A stretch of 64,000 bases of DNA from Bordetella pseudohinzii (GTDB taxonomy: Bacteria; Pseudomonadota; Gammaproteobacteria; Burkholderiales; Burkholderiaceae_B): contig NZ_JHEP02000013.1 in assembly GCF_000657795.2 (NCBI RefSeq), positions 1 through 64,000 on the forward strand, read 5' to 3'. The position numbers were made by a program, and so were the translations under genes. Below the pieces are notes generated by a model. The model was not told where the DNA came from, made no database searches, and saw only the letters and a program-made list of their open reading frames with translations. Below are positions 27,215-39,799 of the stretch, piece by piece. Position 1 is the first letter of the stretch. Every line of letters starts with the position of its first letter.

Positions 27215-28252
27215 TCAGTAGACCGCCTTGCCGTCGGCGCCCTTGACCGACTTCCAGGCGCTGCGGATTTCCTGGGTCACGGCGTCGGGCAGGGGCACAT
27301 AGTCCAGGGCCTCGGCCGACTTGGCGCCATTCTTGAAGGCCCAGTCGAAGAACGCCAGGACGGCCTTGCCCTGGGCCGGCTTGTCCTGGGTCTGGTGGAC
27401 CAGGATGAAGGTGGCGGCGGTCACGGGCCAGGAATCGGCGCCCGGCTCGTCGGTCAGCACCACGCCCATGCCGGGCGCGCTCTTCCAGTCGGCGTTGGCG
27501 GCCGCGGCGGCGAAGGCCTTCTGCTCGGGCTGGACGAACTTGCCGTCCTTGTTCTGCAGCTGGGTCCAGGCCAGTTTGTTCTGCTTGGCATAGGCGTATT
27601 CGACATAGCCGATGGCGTTCTTCAGCTGGCCGACGTAGGCGGCGACGCCTTCGTTGCCCTTGCCGCCCTGGCCGGTGGGCCACTTGACGGCCTTGCCTTC
27701 GCCCACGCTGCTCTTCCAGTCGGCCGAGACCTTGGACAGATAGTTGGTCCAGCCGAAGGTGGTGCCCGAGCCGTCCGAGCGGTGCACGACGACGATGTCG
27801 GCCGAGGGCAGCTTGACATCGGGATTCAGCGCCGTGATGGCGGCGTCGTCCCACTTCTTGATCTTGCCCTGGTAGATGTCGGCCAGGACCTTGCCCGACA
27901 GCTTGAGCTGGCCCGGGGCCACGCCGTCGATGTTCACCACGGCCACGGTGCCGCCGATCACGGCCGGGAACTGCAGCAGACCGTTCTTCTCCAGGTCTTC
28001 GGCCTTCAGGGGATCATCCGAAGCGCCGAAATCGACGGTCTTGGCCTTGATCTGCTGCTGGCCGCCGCCCGAGCCGATGGATTGATAGTTGACGATATTG
28101 CCCGTGGCGGCCTTGTAGTCGGAGGCCCACTTGGCGTAGATCGGATAGGGGAAGGAGGCGCCGGCGCCGGTGATGTCGGCGGCCTGCGCGGCAAAGACGG
28201 CGGCGCTCAGGGCCACGCCGACGGAAACTTGCTTGAAGACACGTTTGAACAT
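27215..28252 (-). CDS. pstS: phosphate-binding periplasmic protein
   Basis: A 345-residue secreted protein: signal peptide (about 1-25, ending AAQA before [15 protein letters not shown]) and PstS phosphate-site motifs ([40 protein letters not shown]). It delivers phosphate to PstCA. It is the first gene of pstSCAB, preceded by a Pho box. Confidence 0.97.
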   Translation of the reverse strand: MFKRVFKQVSVGVALSAAVFAAQAADITGAGASFPYPIYAKWASDYKAATGNIVNYQSIGSGGGQQQIKAKTVDFGASDDPLKAEDLEKNGLLQFPAVIGGTVAVVNIDGVAPGQLKLSGKVLADIYQGKIKKWDDAAITALNPDVKLPSADIVVVHRSDGSGTTFGWTNYLSKVSADWKSSVGEGKAVKWPTGQGGKGNEGVAAYVGQLKNAIGYVEYAYAKQNKLAWTQLQNKDGKFVQPEQKAFAAAAANADWKSAPGMGVVLTDEPGADSWPVTAATFILVHQTQDKPAQGKAVLAFFDWAFKNGAKSAEALDYVPLPDAVTQEIRSAWKSVKGADGKAVY

Positions 28253-28337
28253 TGCGGGTTCCTTCTGTGCTCTTGGGGAAAGACCTGCGGGCTCGCTGCC
28301 CGTTCTTGGCTGACAGGGCGAATCTTAAGCACCCAAA

Positions 28338-28355
28338 ATGACAGGACCGTGACAG
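28338..28355 (-). promoter_or_regulatory. Pho box upstream of pstS
   Basis: Read on the - strand: CTGTCAC-GGTC-CTGTCAT, the 7-4-7 direct-repeat layout of PhoB boxes with only one base different between the repeats. It lies 86 bp before the pstS start. This indicates induction by PhoB under phosphate starvation. Confidence 0.8.
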
Positions 28356-28476
28356 TCATAATCCCCCGGCCGTCACTTTTGGGGTCACGCCCCAAATACG
28401 CCGGCCCCGACCCGGAATGGCAAAGGGGCGCTTGCGCGCCCCTGCCCTGTCTCCTCGCCGCTGTTGCCCCGGGCGC

Positions 28477-30567
28477 TCAGGGATGGCCCAGCTTGGCCAT
28501 CAGGTATTGATGCACATTGAACGCCGGGCGCCGGTTCTGCACGCGCGCGTAATCGCCATCGGCGCGCTGCTGCCAGGCCAGTTGGTTGTCACGCAAGGCA
28601 TAGGTGAAGGCTTCGGCGATGACGCGCTTTTTCAGGGCCTTGTCGTAGACCGGGAAGGCCACCTCGACGCGGCGGAAGAAATTTCGGTCCATCCAGTCGG
28701 CCGAGGACAGATAGGTGGTCTCGTCGCCGTCGGCATAAAAATAGAACACCCGGGAATGCTCCAGGAAGCGCCCCACCACCGAGCGCACGCGGATGTTCTC
28801 GGACAGGCCGGGCACGCCGGCGCGCAAGGCGCACACGCCGCGCACGATGAGGTCGATCTTCACGCCGGCCTGGCTGGCCTTGTAGAGCTCCTCGATCACC
28901 TGTTCTTCGAGCAGCGAGTTCATCTTGGCCATAATGCGGGCGCGGCGTCCGGCCTTGGCGGCGCGGGCTTCGGCGCGGATCAGGTCCACCATGCCCTGGT
29001 GCAGCGTGAAGGGCGATTGCAGCAGCGCCTTGAGTTCGCGCCGCGCGCCCAGGCCGGTCAGCTGGCCGAAGACCTTGTCCATGTCTTCGCACAGGCGCGG
29101 GTCGGCGGTCAGCAGGCCGAAGTCGGTATAGAGGCGGGCCGTGCGCGGATGATAGTTGCCCGTCCCCAGGTGGGCGTAGCGGCGCAGGCGGCCGCGCTCA
29201 CGGCGCAGCACCAGCGCCATCTTGGCGTGGGTCTTGTGCGCCACCACGCCGTAGACGACATGCGCGCCCACCTCTTCCAGGCGCGCGGCCCAGTTGATAT
29301 TGGTCTGCTCGTCGAAGCGGGCCATCAGCTCCACCACCACCGTGACTTCCTTGCCGGCGCGGGCGGCCGCCAGCAGGATTTTCATCAGTTCGGAGTCCTC
29401 GCCGGTCCGGTAAATGGTCTGCTTGATGGCCATGACGTCCGGATCCAGGGCGGCGGCGGTCAGGAAGTCGATCACCGGCTGGAAGGACTGATAGGGGTGA
29501 TGCAGCAGGCGGTCGCGCTCGGCCACGGCGGCGAAGAGTTCCGCCGGCTTGTCGCCCACCCGGTCAAAGGGCGCGGGCACCGGCGCCTGGTAGGGCGGAA
29601 ACAGCTGCCCGGGGCGGGTGGCCGCATTGCACAGCTGCATCAGCCGCGAGAGGTTGACCGGGCCGCTGACGCGATAGGTGTCGGCGGCCGTGAGCGAGAA
29701 CTCGCGCTGCAGAAAGATCTCCAGCTCGGGCGGCGTGAGCTTGTCGATTTCCAGGCGCACGGCGGCGCCGAAATTGCGTTGCGACAGCTCGCCCTGCAGG
29801 GCGTGGCGCAGATTGGTGACTTCTTCCTCGTCCACGAAGAGATCGCTGTTGCGCGTGACGCGCCACTGGTAACAGCCCAGCATCTGCAGGCCGGGAAAGA
29901 GCTCGCCCACGAAGGCGCGCAGCAGCGAGGTCAGCAGGATATAGCCTTCGGGCTGGCCGGATAGCTCGGACGGCATCTTGATCAGGCGCGGCAGGGCGCG
30001 CGGCGCCTGCACGACGGCGATCGAGGCCTGGCGGCCGAAGGCGTCGGCGCCCGAGAGGGCGACGATGAAATTCAGGCTTTTGTTGTAGACACGCGGAAAG
30101 GGATGCGCCGGATCCAGGCCGATGGGCGTGAGCAGCGGCATCACGTCGCGGGTGAAGACATCATGGGCCCAGGCCTGCTGCGCCGCGTTCCATTCCGAGG
30201 CATGGTGCAGGGCGATGCCCTCCTGGTCCAGTCGGGGCAGGATCTGCTCATTGAGCAGATCGTATTGGCGCGCCACCAGGGCGTGCACGGCCCGCTGCAC
30301 TTCTTCGAAGGCCTGGTCCGGCGTGCGGCCGTCCGGCCCCACCACGCCAGGACTCTGGCGCTGCTGCTCTTTCAGGCTGGAGATGCGGATTTCAAAGAAC
30401 TCATCCAGGTTGGAGCTCACGATGCACACATAGCGCAGGCGCTCCAGCAAGGGCGTATTGGGATTCTCGGCCATCGCCAGCACCCGCTCATTGAACTTGA
30501 GCAGGGACAGCTCGCGGTTAAGCAGCAGGGGTTCGCCGACCGAACGGATGGACATACCGGTTTCCAT
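28477..30567 (-). CDS. ppk: polyphosphate kinase 1
   Basis: A 696-residue protein (ATG at 30567; ATG at 30555 also possible) that makes inorganic polyphosphate from ATP. It contains PPK1 hallmarks: LLNRELSLLKFNERVL at the N-terminus, SSNLDEFFEIR, the IKQTIYRTGEDSELMKILL segment, and YAHLGTGNYHPRTARLYTDFG with the autophosphorylated His. It is divergent from ppx, 186 bp between starts, so synthesis and hydrolysis genes share a control region, and it sits next to pst. Confidence 0.96.
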   Translation of the reverse strand: METGMSIRSVGEPLLLNRELSLLKFNERVLAMAENPNTPLLERLRYVCIVSSNLDEFFEIRISSLKEQQRQSPGVVGPDGRTPDQAFEEVQRAVHALVARQYDLLNEQILPRLDQEGIALHHASEWNAAQQAWAHDVFTRDVMPLLTPIGLDPAHPFPRVYNKSLNFIVALSGADAFGRQASIAVVQAPRALPRLIKMPSELSGQPEGYILLTSLLRAFVGELFPGLQMLGCYQWRVTRNSDLFVDEEEVTNLRHALQGELSQRNFGAAVRLEIDKLTPPELEIFLQREFSLTAADTYRVSGPVNLSRLMQLCNAATRPGQLFPPYQAPVPAPFDRVGDKPAELFAAVAERDRLLHHPYQSFQPVIDFLTAAALDPDVMAIKQTIYRTGEDSELMKILLAAARAGKEVTVVVELMARFDEQTNINWAARLEEVGAHVVYGVVAHKTHAKMALVLRRERGRLRRYAHLGTGNYHPRTARLYTDFGLLTADPRLCEDMDKVFGQLTGLGARRELKALLQSPFTLHQGMVDLIRAEARAAKAGRRARIMAKMNSLLEEQVIEELYKASQAGVKIDLIVRGVCALRAGVPGLSENIRVRSVVGRFLEHSRVFYFYADGDETTYLSSADWMDRNFFRRVEVAFPVYDKALKKRVIAEAFTYALRDNQLAWQQRADGDYARVQNRRPAFNVHQYLMAKLGHP

Positions 30568-30601
30568 GCAATTCAACAGCCTTTGGTTTTACTGCAAAAT
30601 C

Positions 30602-30619
30602 GTGACGGTTCCATGACGC
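30602..30619 (-). promoter_or_regulatory. degenerate candidate Pho box upstream of ppk
   Basis: Read on the - strand: GCGTCAT-GGAA-CCGTCAC, a 7-4-7 arrangement with about three mismatches to the CTGTCAT repeat consensus, 35 bp before the ppk start. A further single CTGTCAT half lies near 30657-30663. It would fit PhoB control of ppk. Confidence 0.4.
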
Positions 30620-30753
30620 AGGGCAATACCATAGGGCACGTCAAAATCGGGACACATGACAGCCCGTGTTGCGTGGAAGAAAACGACCGCTCTGCCAGCA
30701 TTGTCATATCGGGTCTCTATAATCGAGGCGATTACCGTCATAGCTGCGAGCAC

Positions 30754-32235
30754 ATGGATCATCTTCTGGCCGCCGTGGACCTGGGGTCCAATAGTTTCCG
30801 CCTATCCATCGGCCGCGTTGTCCAGCAGGATGGCGTGGCGCAGATCTACCAGATCGACCGCCTGAAAGAGACCGTGCGCCTGGCCGCGGGCCTGGGCCAG
30901 GACAAGATCCTGGGCCGCGAGGCCATAGATCGCGCCGTCGGCGTGCTCGAGCGCTTCGGCGAGCGCCTGCGCAGCTTCCACCCCAACCGGGTGCGGGCGG
31001 TGGCGACCAACACCTTCCGGGTCGCGCGCAACACCCCTGACTTCCTGCCGCGCGCCGAGGCGGCGCTGGGCTTTCCCATCGAGGTCATCGCCGGGCGCGA
31101 AGAAGCCCGCCTGATCTTCACCGGCGTGGCCCACAGCCTGCCGCCCTCGCCCAACAAGCGCCTGATCATCGACATCGGCGGCGGCTCCACCGAAGTCATC
31201 ATCGGCAAGGGCCTGGACCCCAACCTGATGTCTTCGCTCTACATGGGCTGCGTCAGCTACAGCCGCCAGTTCTTCCCCGACGGCCGGGTCGACGGCAGCG
31301 CCATGAAGCAGGCCGAGATCGCCGCGCGCCGCGAAATCGAAGTCATCGCCAAGCAATACCGCAAGATGGGCTGGAAGGAAGCCTACGGCTCCTCGGGCAC
31401 GGCCAAGGCCTTGTTCGCCATCCTGACCGAATGCGGCTTCGCCAAGGCCATCACGGCCGCCGGCATGGCCAAGCTCAAAGATCGCATCGTCCGCTCGGGC
31501 AAGGTCATCCCCTCGGAGCTGCCCGGCATCAAGCTGGAGCGCGCCGACGTGCTGCCGGGCGGCCTGGCCATCATGAGCGCCCTGTTCGACGAGCTGGGCA
31601 TCGAGACCATGTACACCGGCGACGGCGCGCTGCGCCTGGGCGTGCTGTACGACCTGATCGGCCGCGACGACCAGCACGACAAGCGCGACGAGTCCGTGCG
31701 CCAATTCATGCGGCGCTATCACGTCGACCTCAACCAGGCCCGCCGCGTGCGCCAGACGGCGCTGGCCTTGTTCGACGAGCTCATGCCGCAAGGCGGCGAG
31801 CGCGCCGAGCTGCGCAACGCGGTCGGCTGGACGGCCGACCTGCACGAGGTCGGCCTGTCCATCGCGCACAATGCGTATCACAAGCACAGCGCCTATGTGC
31901 TCGAGAATGCTGATATGCCGGGTTTTTCGCGCGCCGACCAACAGCTCATGGCCATGCTTGCCCTGGCCAGCCAGGGCAAGCTGAGCAAGGCCGAGTCCCT
32001 GGTGCGCAGCCGCGGCCAGTGGATCGCCATCCTGTGCCTGCGCATGGCGGTGCTGCTGCTGCGCCGGCGCGAGGACACTCCCCTGCCCTTCAAGCTGAAG
32101 ATCGAGGGCAGCCATATCCAGGTCGACATCCCCCGCGAATGGCTCGACAGCCACCCGCTGACGGACTTCACGCTTCAGGGCGAAGTCTCAGAATGGCGCA
32201 AGGTAGGTTTCGCGTTCGAGCTGCTTGAGCGCTAG
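30754..32235 (+). CDS. ppx: exopolyphosphatase, Ppx/GppA family
   Basis: A 493-residue member of the ASKHA phosphotransferase fold, with AAVDLGSNSFRL at the N-terminus, VRAVATNTFRVARN, the phosphate-loop IDIGGGSTEVI and YGSSGTAKAL. It degrades polyphosphate from the ends (or pppGpp in GppA members); pairing with ppk favours Ppx. The ATG at 30754 begins the conserved DLGSNSF region. The C-terminal half (from about 310) is the helical HD-like domain. Confidence 0.93.
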   Translation: MDHLLAAVDLGSNSFRLSIGRVVQQDGVAQIYQIDRLKETVRLAAGLGQDKILGREAIDRAVGVLERFGERLRSFHPNRVRAVATNTFRVARNTPDFLPRAEAALGFPIEVIAGREEARLIFTGVAHSLPPSPNKRLIIDIGGGSTEVIIGKGLDPNLMSSLYMGCVSYSRQFFPDGRVDGSAMKQAEIAARREIEVIAKQYRKMGWKEAYGSSGTAKALFAILTECGFAKAITAAGMAKLKDRIVRSGKVIPSELPGIKLERADVLPGGLAIMSALFDELGIETMYTGDGALRLGVLYDLIGRDDQHDKRDESVRQFMRRYHVDLNQARRVRQTALALFDELMPQGGERAELRNAVGWTADLHEVGLSIAHNAYHKHSAYVLENADMPGFSRADQQLMAMLALASQGKLSKAESLVRSRGQWIAILCLRMAVLLLRRREDTPLPFKLKIEGSHIQVDIPREWLDSHPLTDFTLQGEVSEWRKVGFAFELLER

Positions 32236-32300
32236 TCTGACTGGCCGGGTCGCGCACCGCACAAAGCGGATTTTCCAGCGGCGCAATACCCGGCGCATGT

Positions 32301-33116
32301 TCAGCGCGTCCCCGTGGGGCGCAGTTCGGCCGGCGGTTCGGCCAGCCCGAAGTGGCGCTTGTAGCGCTCATCCATCATTTCGATGTCCATGAGGACCGGG
32401 AAATCGGCGGCATTGAAATCCGGGTCCCAGGCGGGTTCGCCGCAAACCCGGGCGCCCAGCTTCAGATAGCCCTTGATGAGCGGCGGCACGCGCGCCGGCA
32501 GCGTGCTGTCCAGGCGCTCCATCGGATAGCGGTGCAGCGGCGTGACGCGCGGCTCGCCTTCGCGCGGCAGGTTCTTGGACACCGTGCGCCACACTTCGGC
32601 GGCGGTCACCCCGTCGTCGCGCAGGCTGACGCTGGCGCAGCCCAGCGCGTAACGGTAACCTCCGCGGCGCAAAAATTCAGCCAGCCCCGACCACAGCAGC
32701 ATGATGACCGCGCCGCTGCGGTAGTCGGCGTCGGTGCAGGAGCGCCCCAGCTCCACCACCTCGTTGCGCAGGGCGCCCAGGCCGCTGAGATCGAATTCCG
32801 ACTCGGAATAATAGCCGCCGGCCTCGCGGGCTTTCTCAGGGGTGAGGATGCGGTAGGTGCCCACCACGCGGCCGGTGTCCAGCTCCGTCACCATGAGGTG
32901 CTCGCACCAGGGATCGAACCTGTCCTGCTCTATGCCGTCATGGGCATCGGGAAAGACCGCCCCCATGTCCTGCGTGAAGACCCGGTAGCGCAGACGCTGG
33001 ATCTGCTCGACCTCCTCGGGCGTGCGAGCCAGGCCCACGGCCAAGGTGCGGTGGCCGCTGCCGGCCCAAGTGCCGCTGCCATCGGTCACTTTATCCAAGC
33101 GGGCTAGTTCAAGCAT
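32301..33116 (-). CDS. GNAT-type N-acyltransferase, OlsB-like (ornithine lipid synthesis)
   Basis: A 271-residue protein of the OlsB/hemolysin-type acyltransferase family. It has the family progression AVGLARTPEEVEQIQRLRYRVF, then CEHLMVTELDTGRVVGTYRIL, then ELGRSCTDADYRSGAVIMLLWSGLAEF. OlsB transfers a 3-hydroxyacyl group from acyl carrier protein to ornithine, the first step of phosphorus-free ornithine lipids. The second enzyme, OlsA, is not next to it. Its position beside pst/ppk/ppx fits membrane-lipid replacement in low phosphate. Convergent with ppx. Confidence 0.75.
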   Translation of the reverse strand: MLELARLDKVTDGSGTWAGSGHRTLAVGLARTPEEVEQIQRLRYRVFTQDMGAVFPDAHDGIEQDRFDPWCEHLMVTELDTGRVVGTYRILTPEKAREAGGYYSESEFDLSGLGALRNEVVELGRSCTDADYRSGAVIMLLWSGLAEFLRRGGYRYALGCASVSLRDDGVTAAEVWRTVSKNLPREGEPRVTPLHRYPMERLDSTLPARVPPLIKGYLKLGARVCGEPAWDPDFNAADFPVLMDIEMMDERYKRHFGLAEPPAELRPTGTR

Positions 33117-33255
33117 TGCGCGGGGCTCCTAAATTTGCTGCAAGTGTGGACGCGCGTCATGTCAGTAGTCTGACGAAAATGTTACTTGACTGTGAAGTTT
33201 ACGCCGCCCGGGAAAACTGCGCAGAAAACGGCCTGTTCTCATATGGTTACAACAA

Positions 33256-33290
33256 TGAACAACGGCCCGCGCGGGGCGGGCCGTTTGTCG
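33256..33290 (-). terminator. terminator of glmM
   Basis: Inverted repeat ACGGCCCGC (33262-33270) and GCGGGCCGT (33276-33284), followed on the - strand by TTGTT. It lies just past the glmM stop. Confidence 0.7.
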
Positions 33291-33307
33291 GGAGCGTTGC
33301 CGCGGGC

Positions 33308-34651
33308 TCAGACCAGGCTGGCGGCCAGTTTCTCGGCGCTGGCCCGGGCCAGCGCTTCATCTTCGGCTTCGACCATCAGGCGCAGCTTGGGTTCCGTGCC
33401 CGACGCCCGGATCAGCACCCGGCCTCGTCCCGCCAATTCGGCCTCGACCGCCTTGCGCGCCGACGCCAGCCCGGCGTGGGTCTTCCAGTCCATGCCGGGC
33501 TTGAGCGGCACATTGATCATGACCTGCGGATACATGCGCAGATCCGACACCCACTCGGCCAGGCTGGTCTTGTTGCCCTGCAGCGCGGCCAGCACCTGCA
33601 GCGCGGCAATGGTGCCATCGCCCGTGGTGTGGCAGTCCAGGCACAGGAGATGGCCCGAGCTTTCACCGCCATACTGCCAGCCACGGGCCAGCAGCTGTTC
33701 GAGCACATAGCGGTCGCCCACGTTGGCGCGCTCGAAGGCCACGCCCAGGCGCTGCATGGCGAGCTCGAAGCCGTAGTTGGTCATCAGCGTGCCCACCACC
33801 CCTTCGACCTTGCCGCGCTTCATGCGGTCGCGCACGATGGCGTAGAGCAGTTCGTCGCCGTTGTAGATACGGCCGCTGGCATCGACCATCTGCAGGCGGT
33901 CGGCATCGCCATCGAGGGCGATGCCATAGTGCGCGCCGCGCGCCTTGACCTCGGCGGCCAGCGACTCGGGATGCAAGGCGCCCACGCCCTTGTTGATGTT
34001 GAAGCCATCCGGCGACACGCCGATGGCATGCACCTCGGCGCCCACTTCGCGGAACACATGCGGGGCGATGTTGTAGGCCGCGCCGTGGGCGGCGTCGATC
34101 ACCAGCTTCATGCCATGCAGGTCCAGCGTGTGCGGCACCGTGCTTTTGCAGAATTCGATGTAGCGGCCCTGCGAATCCGCCATGCGCCGCGCGCGGCCCA
34201 GCTCTTCGGAACGGACGCAGCCCAGCTCCTCGTCCAGGGCGGCCTCGATCTCGGCCTCGACCTCGTCGGGCAGCTTGGTGCCCTCGGCCGAGAAGAACTT
34301 GATGCCATTGTCCTGATAGGGATTGTGCGAGGCGCTGATGACGATGCCGGCCACCAGGCGCAGGGTGCGCGTGAGATAGGCCACGCCCGGCGTGGGAATG
34401 GGGCCGGCCAGCAGCACATCGATGCCCGCGGCCGACAGGCCGGCTTCCAGCGCCGATTCGAGCATATAGCCCGAGATGCGGGTGTCCTTGCCGATCAGCA
34501 CCTGGGGGCGTCCCCCGAGGCGGCTGGCATTGCGGCGCACCAGCACCCGGCCGGCGGCATAGCCCAGGCGCAACGCGAAGGCCGCGTTGATCACCGGACC
34601 GCCGACTTCACCACGCACCCCATCGGTGCCGAAATACTTGCGTTGACTCAT
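33308..34651 (-). CDS. glmM: phosphoglucosamine mutase
   Basis: A 447-residue enzyme converting glucosamine-6-phosphate to glucosamine-1-phosphate for UDP-GlcNAc, peptidoglycan and LPS synthesis. Visible are the N-terminal YFGTDGVRG, the active-site phosphoserine loop [11 protein letters not shown] (Ser108), the metal loop DGDADR and the phosphate-binding [10 protein letters not shown] near the C-terminus. Its start overlaps the folP stop as ATGA. Confidence 0.97.
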   Translation of the reverse strand: MSQRKYFGTDGVRGEVGGPVINAAFALRLGYAAGRVLVRRNASRLGGRPQVLIGKDTRISGYMLESALEAGLSAAGIDVLLAGPIPTPGVAYLTRTLRLVAGIVISASHNPYQDNGIKFFSAEGTKLPDEVEAEIEAALDEELGCVRSEELGRARRMADSQGRYIEFCKSTVPHTLDLHGMKLVIDAAHGAAYNIAPHVFREVGAEVHAIGVSPDGFNINKGVGALHPESLAAEVKARGAHYGIALDGDADRLQMVDASGRIYNGDELLYAIVRDRMKRGKVEGVVGTLMTNYGFELAMQRLGVAFERANVGDRYVLEQLLARGWQYGGESSGHLLCLDCHTTGDGTIAALQVLAALQGNKTSLAEWVSDLRMYPQVMINVPLKPGMDWKTHAGLASARKAVEAELAGRGRVLIRASGTEPKLRLMVEAEDEALARASAEKLAASLV

Positions 34652-35490
34652 GTGAGGATGGCTCCTTGTTCGGCCGCCTGCCAGACCTTCAGGGCATCGA
34701 CCGTGGCCGCCACATCGTGCACGCGCACGATGGACGCACCACGGGCCACGCAGGCCAGGGCGGCGGCAATGCTGCCAGGCAGGCGCTCGCCCACAGGGCG
34801 CCCGGTGGCGGCCCCTATCATGGATTTGCGAGACACGCCGATCAGCAGCGGATAACTGGAGACGCGCAGGCTGGCCAGCCTGCGCAGCAACTGGAAATTC
34901 TGGTCCATGGTCTTGCCGAAGCCGAAGCCCGGGTCCAGCACGATGCGGCGCGGATCGACCCAGGCCGCGCGCAGGCGTTGCGCGCGCGCGCCCAGGAACA
35001 CGCCGATCTCGCCCATGAGATCGGTGTACTCGGGCGCTTCCTGCATATTGCCCGGATCGCCCTTCATGTGCATGACGCACAGGCCGCAGCGCGACGGCGC
35101 CACCGCCTCGATGGCGCCAGGCTGCCGAAAACCATAGATGTCGTTGATCATGTCGGCGCCGGCGTCGAGCACGGCGCGCATGACCTCGGGTTTGAAGGTG
35201 TCGATGGACAGCGGCACGCCGCAATCGCGCAAGGCCTCGATGACCGGCAGCAGCCGCCTCATCTCTTCTTCGGCCGGCACGGGAGGCGCTCCCGGGCGCG
35301 TGGACTCGCCGCCCAGGTCGAGGATATGAGCGCCTTCGGCGATCAGCTTGCGCGCGTGCGCGACCGCGGCGTCGGGATCATCGTGCTCGCCGCCGTCCGA
35401 AAACGAGTCCGGCGTGACATTAACGATGCCCATGACAAGCGGGCGCTCGAGATCCAGCTCGAAGCGCCCGCACAGAAAAGAATTGGCCAT
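34648..35490 (-). CDS. folP: dihydropteroate synthase
   Basis: A 280-residue TIM-barrel enzyme joining p-aminobenzoate to the pterin in folate synthesis. Conserved loops are [35 protein letters not shown], and SRKSMIG, the last a sulfonamide-resistance position region. It lies between ftsH and glmM in the standard proteobacterial order. Confidence 0.97.
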   Translation of the reverse strand: MANSFLCGRFELDLERPLVMGIVNVTPDSFSDGGEHDDPDAAVAHARKLIAEGAHILDLGGESTRPGAPPVPAEEEMRRLLPVIEALRDCGVPLSIDTFKPEVMRAVLDAGADMINDIYGFRQPGAIEAVAPSRCGLCVMHMKGDPGNMQEAPEYTDLMGEIGVFLGARAQRLRAAWVDPRRIVLDPGFGFGKTMDQNFQLLRRLASLRVSSYPLLIGVSRKSMIGAATGRPVGERLPGSIAAALACVARGASIVRVHDVAATVDALKVWQAAEQGAILT

Positions 35491-35517
35491 GTAGAAACTT
35501 CAGGGAACGGCCGTGGC

Positions 35518-37404
<1,887 letters not shown>

Positions 37405-37578
37405 GGTCGATCTCCTGCTCTCGATTCCGACCGGCAGACCCGGCGCTCCCGCGCGCAACAGCGCCCGGCCTGCAATATAAAGTCAATAGCCCATTCTACC
37501 CTGACAAGGCAGATTGCGCCGGTTGGCGCCCCGCGGCCTGTTACGCCCGGGCTGTTCAGGGGTGTTACCCCCTTTGTG

Positions 37579-38250
37579 TTATTCGGTTGTATTGTTTTTC
37601 GAATCCCTCACCACGGGGTCCTTGAGATCACGCGCCACGAGGAAAGTTTCAGAGGATTTGTCGCGCGAAGCCTTGGGCTTGCGCTCGACCACCCGCTTGA
37701 AACGCTGCTTGAAGGACTGGACGATCTGCGAGAACCCGCTGCCGTGAAACGCCTTGACGATCAGGACGCCGTTGGGCTTGAGATGCGCGCAGGCAAATTC
37801 CAGGGCCAGGTCACAGACATGCTGGATCCGGGCCGAATCGGCCACCCCCACCCCGGACAGGTTGGGGGCCATATCCGAAATTACAAGGTCCACGGCGTGA
37901 TTTCCCACCCGTTCTTCGAGTTCGCGCAGCACCTCGTCGTCCCGGAAGTCGCCCTGGAAGAATTCCACCCCGGCGATGGGCTCCATGGGCAGCAGGTCCA
38001 GGGCGATGATGCGCCCGTCGATCACCCCGCCGGCGCCGGCCAGGCGCTCGCGCGCGACCTGCGACCAGCTGCCGGGCGCCGAACCCAGGTCGACCACCAC
38101 ATCGCCCTTTTTGAGCAGTTTTTCAGTTTCGAGGATTTCGATCAGCTTGAAGGCGGCGCGCGCCCGGTAGCCCTTCTGTTGCGCCAGCTTCACATAAGGG
38201 TCGTTGATGTGCTGATGAATCCAATCTTTGGAGAATTTCTTTTTGGCCAT
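37579..38250 (-). CDS. rlmE: 23S rRNA 2'-O-methyltransferase (FtsJ)
   Basis: A 223-residue Rossmann methyltransferase modifying U2552 of 23S rRNA. SAM loop [16 protein letters not shown], the catalytic K-D-K-E set (Lys in FKLIEI, Asp in [10 protein letters not shown], Lys in IVKAFHG) and the C-terminal [16 protein letters not shown] are present. It lies upstream of ftsH. Its start is only 18 bp from the divergent yhbY start, so the two promoters must overlap the opposite genes' 5' ends. Confidence 0.96.
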   Translation of the reverse strand: MAKKKFSKDWIHQHINDPYVKLAQQKGYRARAAFKLIEILETEKLLKKGDVVVDLGSAPGSWSQVARERLAGAGGVIDGRIIALDLLPMEPIAGVEFFQGDFRDDEVLRELEERVGNHAVDLVISDMAPNLSGVGVADSARIQHVCDLALEFACAHLKPNGVLIVKAFHGSGFSQIVQSFKQRFKRVVERKPKASRDKSSETFLVARDLKDPVVRDSKNNTTE

Positions 38251-38268
38251 TACCGTACAATTCCACGC

Positions 38269-38874
38269 ATGCCTATATTAGAACTCACCTCACGCGAGCG
38301 TAGCGATCTTCGTTCCGCCGCCCACCCCCTGAAGCCTGTCGTCCTTATCGGCGACGCGGGCCTGACCGACGCCGTCCTGAAGGAAATCGACCGCGCCCTC
38401 ACCTCGCACGAGCTGATCAAGGTGCGGGCCGGCGGCGAGGACCGCGATACGCGCGAGGCCATGCTGGCCAGCATCTGCGACACGCTTTCCTGCGCCCCGG
38501 TGCACCACCTGGGCAAGATCCTGATCCTGTTCCGTCCCTCGGCCACGACGCCGGCGCAAGCCGCCGAGGCCTCGGGCAAGCGCCGCGCCAGCGAGCCGCA
38601 CACGCCCAAGAAGCTCGCCGCCGAAGGCAAGACCTTGGCCAAGGGCCGCCCGCGCAAGCCCGCCGAGGGCGAGACGCCCAAGACGGCCGCGCCGCGCTCG
38701 GCGCCCCTGAACGAAAAAGGCCGCCCGATGCGTCCCTCCACGCGCAAGCCCAAGGACGCCGCCGGCCACGGGATCCCGCGCCGCGCCGGCAGCGCCCTGT
38801 CGCTGCGCGCCGGCGCCCGCAGCGGCAGCGCCCGGGGCGGCCTGCAGCGCGCGCGCGTGATCAAAAGCAAATAA
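38269..38874 (+). CDS. yhbY: YhbY/CRS1-type RNA-binding protein with long basic tail
   Basis: A 201-residue protein. Residues 1-90 are a complete CRM domain ([38 protein letters not shown], and [10 protein letters not shown]), found in the ribosome-assembly factor YhbY. E. coli YhbY is about 97 residues, so residues 91-201 are an additional disordered tail rich in Lys, Arg, Pro and Ala, probably giving further RNA contact. Divergent from rlmE. Confidence 0.85.
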   Translation: MPILELTSRERSDLRSAAHPLKPVVLIGDAGLTDAVLKEIDRALTSHELIKVRAGGEDRDTREAMLASICDTLSCAPVHHLGKILILFRPSATTPAQAAEASGKRRASEPHTPKKLAAEGKTLAKGRPRKPAEGETPKTAAPRSAPLNEKGRPMRPSTRKPKDAAGHGIPRRAGSALSLRAGARSGSARGGLQRARVIKSK

Positions 38875-38907
38875 TCTGTCTTGCCGGGAGCCTTCCGGCT
38901 TCCGATT

Positions 38908-38937
38908 TCAAAGGAGCCGCCAGGCTCCTTTTTTGTT
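38908..38937 (+). terminator. terminator of yhbY
   Basis: Stem AAGGAGCC (38911-38918) with GGCTCCTT (38923-38930), followed by a T-tract. A strong rho-independent terminator. Confidence 0.85.
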
Positions 38938-39115
38938 TGTCCCAGGCGCCCCAGGACAAGCATCGCCCCGTCGAGGGGCTTGCGCCTCGCCGGCCATGCC
39001 GGCCGCGCGGCGCGCAAAATCCGGATAAAACCGCGCCCCCCTGGACTCGGGACGATAAACCGGTCGCGGGCGATGCATAGACCGGTGAAGTCCACGAAGG
39101 GGGGCGGTTTGGCGC

Positions 39116-39592
39116 TTAGAGGTAGCGCACGCCAATGACTTCGTACTCGCGCACGCCCGAGGGCGCTTTCACTTCCACTACGTCGCCCTCGGACCGGCCG
39201 ATCAAGGCACGGGCCACCGGGCTGGACACCGAAATCAGGTTGGACTTGATATCAGCCTCCACGTCGCCGACGATCTGGTACGTCAGGCGGTCGCCCGAAT
39301 CCAGGTCTTCGATTTCGACGGTTGCGCCAAACACGGCGCGGCCTTCCGCATCCAGGGCGGTCGGATCGATCAAATGCGCGTTGGACAGCGTCGCTTCGAG
39401 TTCAGCAATACGTCCCTCAATAAAACCCTGGCGCTCGCGGGCGGCATCATATTCGGCATTTTCCGACAGATCACCCTGGGCCCGGGCCTCGGCGATCGCA
39501 TTGATCACCGCCGGACGTTCGATGGTTTTCAGCCGGTGCAGCTCTTGTTGCAAGCGCTCGGCCCCGCGCACTGTCAAAGGAATGGCAGACAT
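39116..39592 (-). CDS. greA: transcription elongation factor GreA
   Basis: A 158-residue factor that rescues backtracked RNA polymerase by stimulating transcript cleavage. The N-terminal coiled coil carries the acidic tip motif [13 protein letters not shown], and the C-terminal FKBP-like domain ends [22 protein letters not shown]. The ATG at 39592 gives the family's standard length. Confidence 0.97.
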   Translation of the reverse strand: MSAIPLTVRGAERLQQELHRLKTIERPAVINAIAEARAQGDLSENAEYDAARERQGFIEGRIAELEATLSNAHLIDPTALDAEGRAVFGATVEIEDLDSGDRLTYQIVGDVEADIKSNLISVSSPVARALIGRSEGDVVEVKAPSGVREYEVIGVRYL

Positions 39593-39799
39593 GTCGTTAT
39601 CCCAGCAAAAGTAGAAAACGCCCCAAAGAGGCGTTTCGGTGAAAGCCCAAGCCACGCTGCCAAAAGACCGTACGCCATCGCCGCCCTGGCGGGGTCGCCC
39701 CGGGGCAGTTTGGCGTGTGATCTTCCAGAATGTTGGCGGCCGGCCAAAAAACAGCAAACCGGACCGCGGCACGCTCCAGACGGAAAGCGTGGCTCAAAG

